Assembly (NCBI RefSeq): GCF_000004195.4
Contig: NC_030684.2
Span: forward strand, 105,043,929 to 105,107,928
DNA length: 64,000 nt
Source: Xenopus tropicalis
Taxonomy: Eukaryota; Chordata; Amphibia; Anura; Pipidae
Direction of reading: 5' to 3'
Below the pieces are notes generated by a model. It was given only the letters and a program-made list of their open reading frames with translations, made no database searches and was not told the DNA's origin. The first letter of the stretch is position 1. Each line of letters begins with the position of its first letter. Positions 58,201-61,165 of the stretch are shown here, piece after piece. A program made the translations under genes and the position numbers.

Positions 58201-58447
58201 ATGGATCGCCTATTCTGAGTTGATGTGAAGCAAGTCCCTGAAATAAGCAGTCCGTGACCTTGTGGTCACAATCCATGGCTAGCTCAGCAATGTGCCAAAC
58301 ACACCAAAGCAGCAGCAAACCACCTACCTTGGTGCCTATGTCTTCTTTCTTGGCCCCAGCCTTGTGTCTCCTCAGCTTGATGGACGGGGAGCGCAGCAGG
58401 TTTTTCAGGCGGCTGGTTATAGTCGTTCCACTTTCTATAGTTGCCAT
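1108..58447 (-). CDS. mapkbp1: MAPK-binding protein 1 (WD40 scaffold), N-terminal 666 residues in 16 coding exons
   Basis: The joined exons encode an N-terminal basic stretch ([17 protein letters not shown], residues 11-27) followed by a long chain of WD40 repeats. Examples are [13 protein letters not shown] at about 93-105, VRVWDV near 121, NVWSW near 165, KFWYL near 205, YVWDV near 367, IRLWN near 422 and [12 protein letters not shown] near 540-551. The order and wording match vertebrate MAPKBP1. The paralogue WDR62 has a different N-terminus and diverges at HSSCVWSVE and at the [11 protein letters not shown] stretch. The family protein is about 1500 residues, so the C-terminal half is outside the window. 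Known role: a cytoplasmic scaffold that binds JNK, modulates NOD2/NF-kappaB signalling and associates with mitotic spindle poles; human mutations cause nephronophthisis. No stop codon, frameshift or missing exon is seen within residues 1-666. Confidence 0.95.
1184..2076 (-). other. Intron 15-16 with repeat remnants
   Basis: Contains the CCCTTTAA end of a T2-type element near 1835-1875, joined directly to a truncated CAGGTATGGG-family copy at 1876-1960. The rest shows nothing recognisable. Confidence 0.6.
1876..1960 (+). mobile_element. Truncated CAGGTATGGG-family element
   Basis: Starts within GGTATGGAGATCCAAAT and ends in CATTCTGGATAACAG plus a degenerate terminus. It is the 3' third of the family seen complete at 54849-55171. 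Confidence 0.65.
2077..2201 (-). CDS. mapkbp1: mapkbp1 coding exon 15
   Basis: 125 nt. It encodes [20 protein letters not shown] and [20 protein letters not shown] plus Ile. The acceptor is CCCTAG directly followed by GTAG, so a second AG sits 4 nt inside the exon; only the upstream one keeps the frame. Donor ATAAG followed by GTATGTT. Confidence 0.94.
2320..2790. repeat. Imperfect direct repeat, two units of about 280 bp
   Basis: The stretch TAAAATAAGGAT then GAGGAGTTCCATAACCA, a CATGGAACT piece, ATATTCATATTT-type sequence and CAGGGGG occurs at 2330-2500 and again at 2608-2730. The units are about 15-20 percent diverged by eye. It lies in intron 14-15. Confidence 0.55.
2971..3041 (-). CDS. 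mapkbp1: mapkbp1 coding exon 14
   Basis: 71 nt. It completes Ala and encodes [20 protein letters not shown] and ADK. The [10 protein letters not shown] motif is shared with WDR62. The intron to exon 13 is 112 bp. Acceptor TTCTCCAG, donor AAG followed by GTAAATG. Confidence 0.95.
3154..3279 (-). CDS. mapkbp1: mapkbp1 coding exon 13 (WD repeat)
   Basis: 126 nt encoding [20 protein letters not shown] and then [20 protein letters not shown]. The [12 protein letters not shown] strand is nearly invariant in this family. Acceptor CGCCACAG, donor GCTG followed by GTAATTC. Confidence 0.96.
3715..4830. mobile_element. Inverted-repeat element interrupted by a T2 element
   Basis: ATACAGCCCCCGGAATAACATACC at 3773-3796 reappears inverted at about 4743-4768. 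A second inverted pair, AACTTCAGCTCTCTGAGCTAC at 3846-3866 and its complement at 4090-4111, sits inside. The right arm is separated from the left by a T2 copy (about 4130-4726). It fills intron 12-13 between coding exons 12 and 13. Confidence 0.55.
4130..4726 (+). mobile_element. T2-family (Kolobok-like) non-autonomous transposon
   Basis: Ends in CCCATGACAGTATTCCTTTAA. Internal wording (TTGTAATATTGGTGTGTAGG, GGTGATATCACTCCAACTTG, GCCCCATGTGAAATTTCAAA) is that of a common Xenopus T2 family. The left end is eroded. A related copy in opposite orientation lies at 51040-51396. Confidence 0.75.
4953..5044 (-). CDS. mapkbp1: mapkbp1 coding exon 12
   Basis: 92 nt, separated from exon 11 by an intron of only 92 bp. 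It encodes [20 protein letters not shown] and [10 protein letters not shown]. The [13 protein letters not shown] segment is the next WD blade. Donor ACAG followed by GTAAAAAG. Confidence 0.95.
5137..5321 (-). CDS. mapkbp1: mapkbp1 coding exon 11
   Basis: 185 nt. It encodes [20 protein letters not shown], a variable loop around [15 protein letters not shown], then [19 protein letters not shown] and RTGTL. The loop differs in length from the mammalian protein as I recall it. Acceptor ATTATCAG, donor CTTAG followed by GTGATG, a slightly weaker donor. Confidence 0.95.
5960..6155. mobile_element. GATTAGTCGCC-type MITE
   Basis: Contains GGGGAGATTAGTCGCCAGCG followed by GAGATTTGTCGCACACGCTG and an internal hairpin around CACCGGCGATTTACATTCTC. 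The same family recurs at 10380, 12125, 30383 and 48425. Confidence 0.6.
6388..6450. mobile_element. MITE copy abutting the donor of coding exon 10
   Basis: GGGCAATGGCACACGGGAAG and AGATTAGTTTCCC lead into CTGCTACCATGAGCGACT, the module order of this MITE elsewhere (compare 12135-12185). It ends about 12 nt from the GTGAGT donor at 6461. Confidence 0.6.
6462..6608 (-). CDS. mapkbp1: mapkbp1 coding exon 10 (WD repeat)
   Basis: 147 nt, 49 codons. It encodes [20 protein letters not shown] and [15 protein letters not shown], ending HRNILSN. The acceptor is CTCATTAG; the donor is AAT followed by GTGAGTA. The donor's downstream intron is repeat-derived starting about 13 nt in. Confidence 0.95.
8340..8480 (+). 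mobile_element. Partial GGCCATACA-family MITE
   Basis: Begins AAGGTGGCCATACATGGGCC and contains the typical GATTCAGCAGCTTATCGGCC and GATCGGGCAGGTTTAAA modules. The right terminus is missing; the sequence passes straight into a CAGGTATGGG-family fragment. Confidence 0.6.
8488..8578 (+). mobile_element. Truncated CAGGTATGGG-family element
   Basis: Contains AAGGTATGGAGATCCAAATT and ends GGTCCCATACCTG, the family's right terminus. Confidence 0.7.
8596..9060 (+). mobile_element. T2-type element
   Basis: Starts TTAAAGGGGTGGTTAACTTT, which matches the T2 consensus end TTAAAGG. The interior (AATAGTTTATGAATTATTTG, TTTGGTTGCTAGG) is a family also present at 61198-61430 on the opposite strand. The right end is degenerate. 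Confidence 0.65.
9810..9918. mobile_element. Short hairpin MITE
   Basis: TAGGGGGACCACG at the left and its inverted form ending GGTCACCCTA at the right, with CAGTGACACATCT and AGATGTGTCCCTGA as inner arms. Almost the whole 109 bp folds on itself. Confidence 0.7.
10000..10189 (-). CDS. mapkbp1: mapkbp1 coding exon 9 (WD repeat)
   Basis: 190 nt. It completes Ser and then encodes [38 protein letters not shown] and HSSCVWSVE. The CVWSVE ending favours MAPKBP1 over WDR62. Acceptor AAACCAG, donor GAG followed by GTATGAT, phase 0. Confidence 0.96.
10380..11190. mobile_element. GATTAGTCGCC-type MITE split by a T2 insertion
   Basis: The left end GGCAATGGGCACAGGGGGAG at about 10382 is matched by the inverted right end CTCCCCCTGTACCATTGCCC at about 11165-11185. 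Between them, a T2 copy occupies 10631-11149. Confidence 0.7.
10631..11149. mobile_element. T2-type element inserted in a MITE
   Basis: TTAA at 10631-10634 and again at 11146-11149. The ends TTAAAGGAGACATATTGGAT and, inverted, TTAACGGAGACTTATCATAT are terminal inverted repeats. The host reads ...CAGAGAT before and ACATGGTCGAG... after. Confidence 0.75.
12125..12250. mobile_element. GATTAGTCGCC-type MITE, partial
   Basis: CACGGGGAGATTAGTTGCCC is followed by the inverted GAGCGACTAATCTCCCC. Downstream sequence drifts off the family. Confidence 0.6.
12740..12900 (-). CDS. mapkbp1: mapkbp1 coding exon 8 (WD repeat)
   Basis: 161 nt. It encodes [20 protein letters not shown], then [20 protein letters not shown] and a final VTEA. 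It is a typical WD blade ending in VRIFNP. The acceptor is TATATAG, after an A/T-rich tract; the donor is AAG followed by GTAAGAC. The last codon is split after two bases. Confidence 0.95.
12901..14710 (-). other. Intron 7-8 with a complete hAT-type MITE
   Basis: Apart from the element at 13452-13758, nothing was recognised in this 1.8 kb. Confidence 0.6.
13452..13758. mobile_element. hAT-type non-autonomous element, intact ends
   Basis: Left end CAGGGATCCCCAACC and right end, inverted, CAGTGATCCCCAACC. An 8-bp target duplication CTTTAATG is present on both sides (13444-13451 and 13759-13766). The TIR sequence and the 8-bp duplication are diagnostic of the hAT superfamily. There is no transposase ORF. 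Confidence 0.92.
14711..14893 (-). CDS. mapkbp1: mapkbp1 coding exon 7
   Basis: 183 nt, 61 codons. It encodes [20 protein letters not shown] and later [20 protein letters not shown] and KWVELR, a MAPKBP1/WDR62-specific blade with little generic WD40 signature. The acceptor is TTTTTGTAG and the donor is AGG followed by GTAAGTA. Confidence 0.95.
14958..15243. mobile_element. GGCCATACA-family MITE
   Basis: Runs from GGTTGTTATACATGGGCCAA to AATGTATGGCCAGCTTG. It has the internal GGGCCAGCCC, TGGCTGAAAATCGG and ATTGGGCAGGTTTAAA modules. Confidence 0.65.
15446..15711. mobile_element. MITE with near-perfect 31-bp terminal inverted repeats
   Basis: The left end CTAAGGGGCATATTTATTAT continues through GCTGTGTAAAA. 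The right end, inverted, is the same with a single mismatch (G for A at position 10). The interior is rich in GGCG and ACGG words. No ORF of interest. Confidence 0.85.
15959..16096 (-). CDS. mapkbp1: mapkbp1 coding exon 6 (WD repeat)
   Basis: 138 nt, 46 codons, beginning [20 protein letters not shown] and ending [14 protein letters not shown]. It contains the [18 protein letters not shown] blade. Acceptor TTTTCAG, donor AAA followed by GTAAGTG. Confidence 0.96.
16097..16548 (-). other. Intron 5-6 (452 bp)
   Basis: No repeat family or secondary exon was recognised. Confidence 0.5.
16549..16719 (-). CDS. mapkbp1: mapkbp1 coding exon 5 (WD repeats)
   Basis: 171 nt, 57 codons. It encodes [20 protein letters not shown] and then [15 protein letters not shown] and [13 protein letters not shown], so one complete WD blade and most of a second. 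The donor is AAG followed by GTGAGTC. The acceptor has an unusual upstream neighbourhood: a 30-base T run (minus strand) ends 14 nt before the exon. Confidence 0.96.
16734..16763. repeat. Uninterrupted A30 run
   Basis: Thirty A residues on the plus strand, read as T30 on the transcribed strand, starting 14 bp upstream of the coding exon 5 acceptor. It could act as an extreme polypyrimidine tract. Confidence 0.95.
16801..16971. mobile_element. CTCATTTATCAA-family MITE
   Basis: TIRs TGGGGCTCATTTATCAA and, inverted, TGGGGGTCATTTATCAA. Inside are GCAACCAATCAG and its loosely inverted partner TTGGATTGGTTACC. Confidence 0.8.
17358..17686. mobile_element. CAGGTATGGG-family element, nearly full length
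   Basis: Starts ATGGGTATGGGATCTGTTAT and ends ATTCCATACCTG. The internal TTTTATTATTACAGAGAAAA and ATTATTTGATTATAATGGAG match the copies at 35678 and 54849. Confidence 0.8.
17779..18090. mobile_element. GGCCATACA-family MITE
   Basis: Begins AGCTGGCCATACATGCAACG and ends near GACCGATGGTCATGTGTGTG. The middle has CGATATTGGTCGAATCG and ATCAGGCAGGTTAAAAGAT. Confidence 0.65.
19224..19281 (-). CDS. mapkbp1: mapkbp1 coding exon 4 (WD repeat start)
   Basis: 58 nt encoding [19 protein letters not shown]. The [11 protein letters not shown] piece is a textbook WD40 strand-turn. Acceptor CTTTTAG, donor GAG followed by GTGAGT, phase 0 at the end. Confidence 0.95.
19282..20645 (-). other. Intron 3-4
   Basis: Contains an AT-rich ORF-like stretch at 19450-19968 with no protein resemblance, and the 16-bp tandem at 20145-20208. 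A fragment near 19628-19670 resembles the arms of the element at 3715-4830. Confidence 0.55.
20145..20208. repeat. 16-bp tandem repeat, four copies
   Basis: The unit GTCCTGCTGAATATTG is repeated at 20145, 20161, 20177 and 20193 with no change. Confidence 0.95.
20646..20708 (-). CDS. mapkbp1: mapkbp1 coding exon 3
   Basis: 63 nt between an ATAG acceptor and a GTGAGAG donor. It encodes [20 protein letters not shown], close to the mammalian stretch at this position. Phases match the neighbours: one base completes Gly and two bases start Arg. Confidence 0.93.
21712..21723. promoter_or_regulatory. NRF1-like palindrome TGCGCATGCGCA
   Basis: An exact 12-bp palindrome matching the consensus YGCGCAYGCGCR in an otherwise CpG-poor intron. 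No other promoter feature is nearby; function is not shown. Confidence 0.35.
22003..22090 (+). mobile_element. Fragment of a GGGGTGCACCAAATCC-type repeat
   Basis: AGGGGTGCACCAAATCCCAG and GATTCGGACAAATCC, then CCGAACCAAATCC, wording of a common frog and fish DNA-transposon family. The boundaries are eroded. Confidence 0.5.
22366..22420. repeat. GT-rich simple sequence
   Basis: Alternating GTGTGTGTAGGTAGG units. Shadow ORFs through it read as THTHLPTHT and are not coding. Confidence 0.9.
27182..27457. mobile_element. CAGGTATGGG-family element
   Basis: Starts CAGGTATGGGACCCCCGTAT. The right part contains AATTATGGAAAGACC and AAACCCCAGGTCCCATATC, so the right terminus is slightly degraded and shortened. 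Confidence 0.75.
29855..29946 (-). CDS. mapkbp1: mapkbp1 coding exon 2 (codons 41-71)
   Basis: The acceptor CTGCCAG precedes GTG ACG; the donor is GCTGG followed by GTGAGT. It encodes [20 protein letters not shown] and on to LVAYPAG, the conserved opening of the first propeller in MAPKBP1/WDR62. The exon is 92 nt, and its last codon is split after two bases and completed in the next exon. Confidence 0.95.
30158..30325. mobile_element. CTACTAGTAGC-type MITE
   Basis: Inverted CTACTAGTAGC at both ends with internal ATAGACAATGCTGATCATTT and its loosely inverted partner. It ends CTGTGTGTCTTCACCCTAAG. Fragments recur at 41252-41292, 48340-48425 and 50880-51030. Confidence 0.65.
30383..30541. mobile_element. 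Hairpin MITE
   Basis: CTTGAATGTAAGTCGCCGGT with TGGCATATGCGG pairs with CCGCATATGCCATCCCACC and ATTTATATTCAAG about 50 bp further on, giving arms of about 36 bp with a few mismatches. Confidence 0.7.
30605..30960 (+). mobile_element. CR1-like LINE 3' end (truncated)
   Basis: The frame at 30620-30853 reads [20 protein letters not shown] then [15 protein letters not shown], the typical C-terminal tail of CR1/L2-type LINE reverse transcriptase proteins. The element ends in TACTATGATACTATGA, an 8-bp repeat tail as in CR1. The rest of the ORF is absent, so this is a dead 5'-truncated copy. Confidence 0.7.
34442..34583 (+). mobile_element. CAGGTATGGG-family element, internally deleted
   Basis: Starts CAGATATGGGCCCTGTTAAA and ends CTCATACCTG. 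The middle is missing compared with the 323-bp copy at 54849. Confidence 0.65.
34775..34810. repeat. CA dinucleotide run
   Basis: About 17 uninterrupted CA units. Confidence 0.95.
35678..35955 (+). mobile_element. CAGGTATGGG-family element
   Basis: Starts CAGGTATGGGACCTGTTATC and keeps the family order up to ATGGCCTTCCCATAATAGGC. The extreme right end is eroded. Confidence 0.75.
37330..39470. repeat. Satellite array, unit about 393 bp, five copies
   Basis: The anchor GTTTGATGCCCAATATG begins at 37601, 37993, 38388, 38781 and 39174, spacings of 392, 395, 393 and 393. Each unit also carries ATATTTTTGGAAAGTACACA and CACAGCTTTTCT-type sequence. The two central copies (37600-38400) are nearly identical; the outer copies are more diverged, and a further decayed unit extends left to about 37330. 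Confidence 0.9.
39620..39850. repeat. Poly-A and GTGTAAATG simple sequence
   Basis: Two A-rich runs flank a block of GTGTATAAATG, GTGTGTAAG and similar words. It lies inside the piggyBac-like element, right of the satellite. Confidence 0.85.
39944..39982. other. Perfect 18-bp hairpin in the piggyBac-like element
   Basis: The arms GGAAGCAGCAGACGCGAT (39944-39961) and its exact complement (39965-39982) are separated by GCG. The stretch is the most GC-rich part of the element. Confidence 0.95.
40243..40584. mobile_element. hAT-type element with a MITE inside
   Basis: TGTCAAACACAAGGCCCGGG at the left and, inverted at the right, CAGGGGTGTCAAACTCAATC with AAGGGGGCC. The interruption is the 181-bp MITE at 40309-40489. 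Confidence 0.7.
40309..40489. mobile_element. AAGGGGTATATTTATCA-family MITE
   Basis: TIRs TAAGGGGTATATTTATCA on both sides, extended by AGTGGAGTGAAG and, inverted, AGTGGAGTAAG. Inside are GCAACCAATCAG and ATTGGCTGCTATAAGCAAC, partly complementary. Related to the MITEs at 15446 and 16801. Confidence 0.85.
41286..41425 (+). mobile_element. CAGGTATGGG-family internal fragment
   Basis: GATCAAGTACTAGGTATTGT, TTTTATTATTACAGAACAAA and AATTATTTGATTAAAATGGA are the family's internal part; both termini are missing. Confidence 0.6.
43405..43568. repeat. Minisatellite, unit 41-42 bp, four copies
   Basis: CGGCTACCAGATGAGGGTGT starts at 43409, 43451, 43492 and 43533, each followed by ACCCAGAGT or a one-base variant. 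Confidence 0.95.
44568..44925. mobile_element. GGCCATACA-family MITE
   Basis: Starts AAAGGCCATACACGTGCAGA and ends around TATAGTGTATGGGCTCC, with TCAGACTGATTCGGCAGCTT and TCGATTGGGCAGGCATGATT inside. Confidence 0.65.
46888..47030 (+). mobile_element. hAT-type element, 5' part
   Basis: CAGGGATCCCCAACCTTTTT, GAGCCACATTCAGAC and GATTGGCTATTTGGTAGCC match the copy at 13452. The right end is missing. Confidence 0.8.
47464..47730. mobile_element. GGCCATACA-family MITE, partial
   Basis: Starts ATGGCGGCCATACACAGTAC; CCACCTAAAGTGGCCAATAT and AGATCTGGACGACTTAAG follow. The right terminus was not identified. Confidence 0.55.
48250..48560. mobile_element. GATTAGTCGCC and CTACTAGTAGC MITE cluster
   Basis: GGGGAGATTAGTCGCC occurs at 48257-48272. 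A CTACTAGTAGC-type fragment follows at 48340-48425, then a fuller copy from GGGCAGTGGCACACGGGGAG (about 48430) with GGGCAACTAATCTCCC and a CCCACCGGC...GCCGGTGGGG hairpin. Confidence 0.65.
50046..50352. mobile_element. GGCCATACA-family MITE with both ends
   Basis: The left end TAAAAGGTGGCCATACAC matches the inverted right end TTAAAGTGGCCATACAC. Length about 305 bp. The interior contains ACGATATTCAGTGCG. Confidence 0.8.
50392..50554. mobile_element. GGGCGAAGACACA-type MITE with both ends
   Basis: The left end AGGGCGAAGACACATGGGGC and the inverted right end AGGGCGAAGACACACAGGGC pair, with GATTAG adjoining on both arms. Confidence 0.85.
50880..51030 (+). mobile_element. CTACTAGTAGC-type MITE fragment
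   Basis: AGGGTGAAGACATATGGAGT, ACTGAGAATTGTCTCTGCTA and GTAAATGACCAGCACTGTCT correspond to the inverted layout of the copy at 30158. Confidence 0.6.
51040..51396 (-). mobile_element. T2-type element, internally deleted
   Basis: Opposite end of the family at 4130: it contains CACATGGGGCTAGCC, ACTTGTGACCTGTC and GCAAGTTGGAGTGATATCAG and ends AGAATCCCTTTAA at 51396. It shares its terminal TTAA with the next element. Confidence 0.7.
51393..51803. mobile_element. T2 MITE (palindromic type)
   Basis: TTAA at 51393-51396 and 51800-51803; ends TTAAAGGAGAAGGAAAGGCA and, inverted, TTAAAGGAGAAGGAAAGGCT. The element is largely a palindrome with nested arms (CCCCGGGCTGGTGC type) and a central stem GCATGCGCAGTAGAGTGA paired with its complement. 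Confidence 0.9.
52007..52130 (+). mobile_element. hAT-type element fragment
   Basis: CAGGGGTCCCCAACCTTTCT, GAGCCACAGTCAAATG and GAGAGCAACACAAGCATCAT match the family of 13452. The 3' end was not found. Confidence 0.75.
52572..52690 (+). mobile_element. hAT-type element fragment
   Basis: GTCCCCAACCTTTTTTTACC and GAGCTACACTCAAATGTAAA. Truncated at both ends. Confidence 0.65.
52772..52945. repeat. Direct repeat, unit about 115 bp
   Basis: ACACAAACCCTTGTGCTTAT with AGGGTATATTTTACCCAGGG is repeated at about 52895 as ACACAAACCCTTATGCTTAT with AGGGTATATTTTCCCCAGGG. Confidence 0.8.
53632..54055. mobile_element. T2 MITE (palindromic type), second copy
   Basis: TTAA at 53632-53635 and 54052-54055. 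Same layout as 51393-51803. The central stem is a perfect 27-bp inverted repeat around AACTTTGAACAGAGAAG-type loop sequence and ends in CGCATGCGC on both sides. Confidence 0.92.
54849..55171. mobile_element. CAGGTATGGG-family element, full length (323 bp)
   Basis: Starts CAGGTATGGGATCTGTTATC. The inverted right end is CAGGTATGGGACCTATTATC, so the termini are inverted repeats. An A-rich tract follows at 55177. It serves here as the reference copy for the family. Confidence 0.85.
55862..56015 (+). mobile_element. GGCCATACA-family MITE remnant
   Basis: AGTCAGCAACTTATTGGCCT, GTGTATGGGGCCCTCCA and ACTTGGCCTAAACC give the family order; the termini are lost. Confidence 0.5.
56127..56229 (+). mobile_element. 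CAGGTATGGG-family element, left part
   Basis: Starts CAGGTATGGGACCTATTATT and continues through CCTGGGGTTTTCC and CATAATTTGGATCTC. Confidence 0.7.
58328..58447 (-). CDS. mapkbp1: mapkbp1 coding exon 1 (codons 1-40)
   Basis: The start is ATG at 58447 with A at -3 and G at +4, a strong context. It encodes [20 protein letters not shown] and continues through the basic [16 protein letters not shown] stretch. The donor is AAG followed by GTAGGTG, phase 0. This N-terminus is what separates MAPKBP1 from WDR62. Confidence 0.93.
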
Positions 58448-58459
58448 ACTTCAGGTGCA

Positions 58460-58561
58460 CTAATCCGTCTCTTCTGCTAAAAACCTTAAAATAAAAGGCC
58501 CTTCTGTCTGTGCAAGGGTGCTAAAGTAAAACTGGACCTGTGGTACCGCTTGGTTGTGCAT
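58460..58561 (-). promoter_or_regulatory. Upstream ORF 3 (33 codons)
   Basis: ATG at 58561, stop TAG at 58460, only 12 nt before the main ATG. It overlaps upstream ORF 2 in another frame. Such a short gap leaves little room for reinitiation at the main start. Confidence 0.4.
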
Positions 58562-58595
58562 GGCCCAGGTGCCGAGTCCCTCCGTCTGTCAGCAT
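58521..58595 (-). promoter_or_regulatory. Upstream ORF 2 (24 codons)
   Basis: ATG at 58595, stop TAG at 58521, in a frame overlapping the end of upstream ORF 1. It ends 73 nt before the main start. It has an A at -3 (context ACATGC). Confidence 0.4.
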
Positions 58596-58621
58596 GTCTG
58601 GGAGCCAGTGTCACTTCCCAT
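58589..58621 (-). promoter_or_regulatory. Upstream ORF 1 (10 codons)
   Basis: ATG at 58621 in the context AGCATGG, with stop TGA at 58589. It lies in the predicted mapkbp1 5' UTR. Likely effect, if translated, is on initiation at the main ATG; this is inference. Confidence 0.4.
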
Positions 58622-59018
58622 GCTGCAAGGCTTTTGTTTCCAAATAGAAGGGGAGGATGGTGAAGAGGAGATGGGAGGGGGTGGGGGCGACTCGCTGTCA
58701 GATTTCACACGAGCAACCTGAAATAACACACAGGCACAGAAGAGCAGGCGTTAGGGAGCTGCAATGTAGATTTATGGCAATGCAGTGCCGGGGTATCCCA
58801 TATCCCCAAGCTGGCTGCTCACACACACACACAAATAATGACTCTGGCTGAATAACCAGAACATAGAAAATGGATTACACTGCAAAGGAATGGGTTAACC
58901 CATGCAATGCCAAAGGACTGAATTCCTGGGGATACCCAAGGAAGGTAGCCATTAGCACTCCTTACTTTGTCTGAACTGTACCACTTATATTCCTGTGCAG
59001 GGAGGATACAGTGAAGAT

Positions 59019-59322
59019 TTAAAGGGCACATAAAGGCAAAAGTACCATTCTTTTGTATAAAAGTATATACAATTCTAAGCAACTTTCCAATATAAATTTA
59101 TTTTTAGTTATTTGCAACTAAAAGCAGTATGTGTCATTCCTTTGCTATTCCCTGCATTGGTGTTCAGATTTTTGGAACAACAGCAGAAGCCTGGTGGTTA
59201 AACACCCTTGTGCAGCTATTTGGGAGTACTGCCCCATAACCCACCCCCAAGCTGGCGGTTCTCTTTCCATTTAATGCCGAGCATTAGCCTTCTCCCAAGG
59301 ATGACAGTATCCCTTTATAACG
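59019..59322 (+). mobile_element. T2-type element
   Basis: Starts TTTAAAGGGCACATAAAGGC and ends GATGACAGTATCCCTTTATAA. The interior has ATTCTAAGCAACTTTCCAAT and TTCCTTTGCTATTCCCTGCA. Confidence 0.75.
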
Positions 59323-60191
59323 GTTTAACATGCAATATAACTCACGTGGATGAGATATTCTGCACAATGTATACAAAAATGTCCAGTTTCTGTTTAAATA
59401 TAACCAAATTAAATGTTCAGGGTCATTACATTATGCATGCAGTTGAAGGTTTCTTTATGCAAAAACAACAAAAACAAAATTGCAGTTTAAAGGCATATGT
59501 TCCCTCATTATCCTAAAATAGTAACACAAAGGCAGCAGCCAGTGTGGGGCTGCATTTGAAGCCTTACTAGATGCCCCAAACAGCTGTTACCAGGGCAAAG
59601 CCAGTTCCCTGCAGCTGTCAATCCCTATCATTGACCTGCTCCCTCACAACAGTTACCAGCTTGCCTCAGCACCCTCAGCCTTTCCATTCAGATTAGAGAA
59701 AATGGGTCACGTATGTCTCACTATCATACAGTTTGTGAATGAAGAGGTGGAAGCAGTGAGTAAGCCTGTGCCTTTATACTGCACTTACACAGCCAGGCAG
59801 GGGACACTGTGTCCCAGTCAGCAGCTGTTTGGTTCCCACTACTAGGGTACACATGTAGCCCTTTGATGTGCATGTAACCCGCAGCCTTTCCCCATTACAT
59901 GTACAGGGGCTGTATTCTGTGCATTTAGTGCACACAGATATTCATGTATTCATGTATAGCCTATTTATATAATGCACAAGGCACAAGACTTGCAACCAAT
60001 GGGCAAATGGGCCAAACTATCAAAACACCACATTGGAACAATACCCTAGCCGTTTTACCAGTTACCCCATAACTACACTGATAATCAGCCAAATTGGTGC
60101 TCCCCTGTATCCAACAAACATTTGAATGTGAGTGGTATGACAGATCAGGCCATTTGTGCCCAGTTTAAGATAACACAGACTTTTGCAAGTA

Positions 60192-60345
60192 CAGATATGG
60201 GACCCATCATCAAAAATGCTCGGGCCCTGGGGTTTTCCAGATAAGGGATCTTTCTGTAATTTGGATCTCCACACCTTAAGTCTACTATTCTCCCTACTGG
60301 GAGATGGCCTTACCGTAACTTTCTGGATAATGGATCCCATACGTG
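60192..60345 (+). mobile_element. CAGGTATGGG-family element, internally deleted
   Basis: Starts CAGATATGGGACCCATCATC and ends GGATCCCATACGTG. The middle is missing, so left and right thirds are joined. Confidence 0.75.
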
Positions 60346-60895
60346 TACATATAATAATGGTCACTGTAGGCCATTCATTCATTATTAAGATTAAGCAGTA
60401 AGCAAGGCATGCTAAAATGCAATATGGTAATATTATTACACTTTACATTAGCAGTGGATTTGGTCTCAGTACAAAGTTCCGAACACTGATGAGTGCAACA
60501 TCAGGCAGTTTCCTTATATCCACTGGCATGTAATATGTCACCAGCAGTGATTAAACAGTTACAGAGCAGAGCCCATCAGGCGCACACATACCACTTTATC
60601 CCTATGCACACATTCTTGTGATTACCCTGTGTACACAGGTCACTATAGCAGTCTTTAATAGACAGTTTGTGCTTCTCTAGAGCGGGAACGCTTTGTAATC
60701 ATACAAAGGTGTAACTTGACCTCCAAGAGCCCTAAACTATTTGTGAAGGGCACCCATCACACCTGCACCCACACCACTTCACTCTACACACATATACAAC
60801 CGAAAGGAACGGGTCAAAGATCCTTACTGGACCTCCTGAAGCCCCGGGGTGTGACTTCAATACCAGAACCTATAAATAAAAAATCACTACTATTA

Positions 60896-61165
60896 TTAAC
60901 ATTTATTTATAAAGCGCCAACATATTCCTCAGCGCTATACAATAAGTGGGTTTCATACACTGGACATACAGAGTAACCTATAAAGCAGCCAATAACCAAT
61001 ACAAGAGGTAAAGGGGGGCCAGCAGTGTAAGGTCGCAGGCCGGGAGAGTAGGCAGAAGAGCTCAACTCGAACCCACCCACGACCCACAAATGATGTGCCG
61101 AGGTTGGCCCTTACCCACCCGACCTGCGGGTAAACCCCCGGGTATTGGGCTGGCCCACACATCAC
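60896..61165 (+). repeat. Two adjoining interspersed repeat fragments
   Basis: TTATTTATAAAGCGCCAACA and CAGCGCTATACAATAAGTGG form one common frog repeat; the same AATACAAGAGGTAAAG wording recurs near 36030. It is followed by CTCGAACCCACCCACGACCC and CGACCTGCGGGTAAACCC, a second family also seen at 62765-63035. Confidence 0.5.

Larger units (their letters stand above)
40117..58327 (-). other. Right part of the 28.4 kb intron
   Basis: Repeat content is listed separately. Stretches with nothing recognised are 41430-43400, 43570-44560, 44930-46880, 47740-48240, 48600-50040 and 56240-58327 apart from small fragments. No exon-like conserved reading frame was found on either strand. Confidence 0.55.
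58448..58717 (-). other. mapkbp1: 5' UTR portion of the first coding exon
   Basis: A TTATTTCAG acceptor precedes position 58717. The 270 nt between it and the start codon are open to initiation only through three short upstream ORFs, all of which end before the main ATG. An in-frame TGA lies two codons upstream of the main ATG (58451-58453), so the protein cannot extend further N-terminally within this exon. The exact 5' boundary is predicted. Confidence 0.6.

Noticed and set aside
1108..58447. Assignment to WDR62 instead of MAPKBP1
   Set aside because: The N-terminal [17 protein letters not shown] stretch and the HSSCVWSVE and [15 protein letters not shown] wording match MAPKBP1; WDR62 differs at each.
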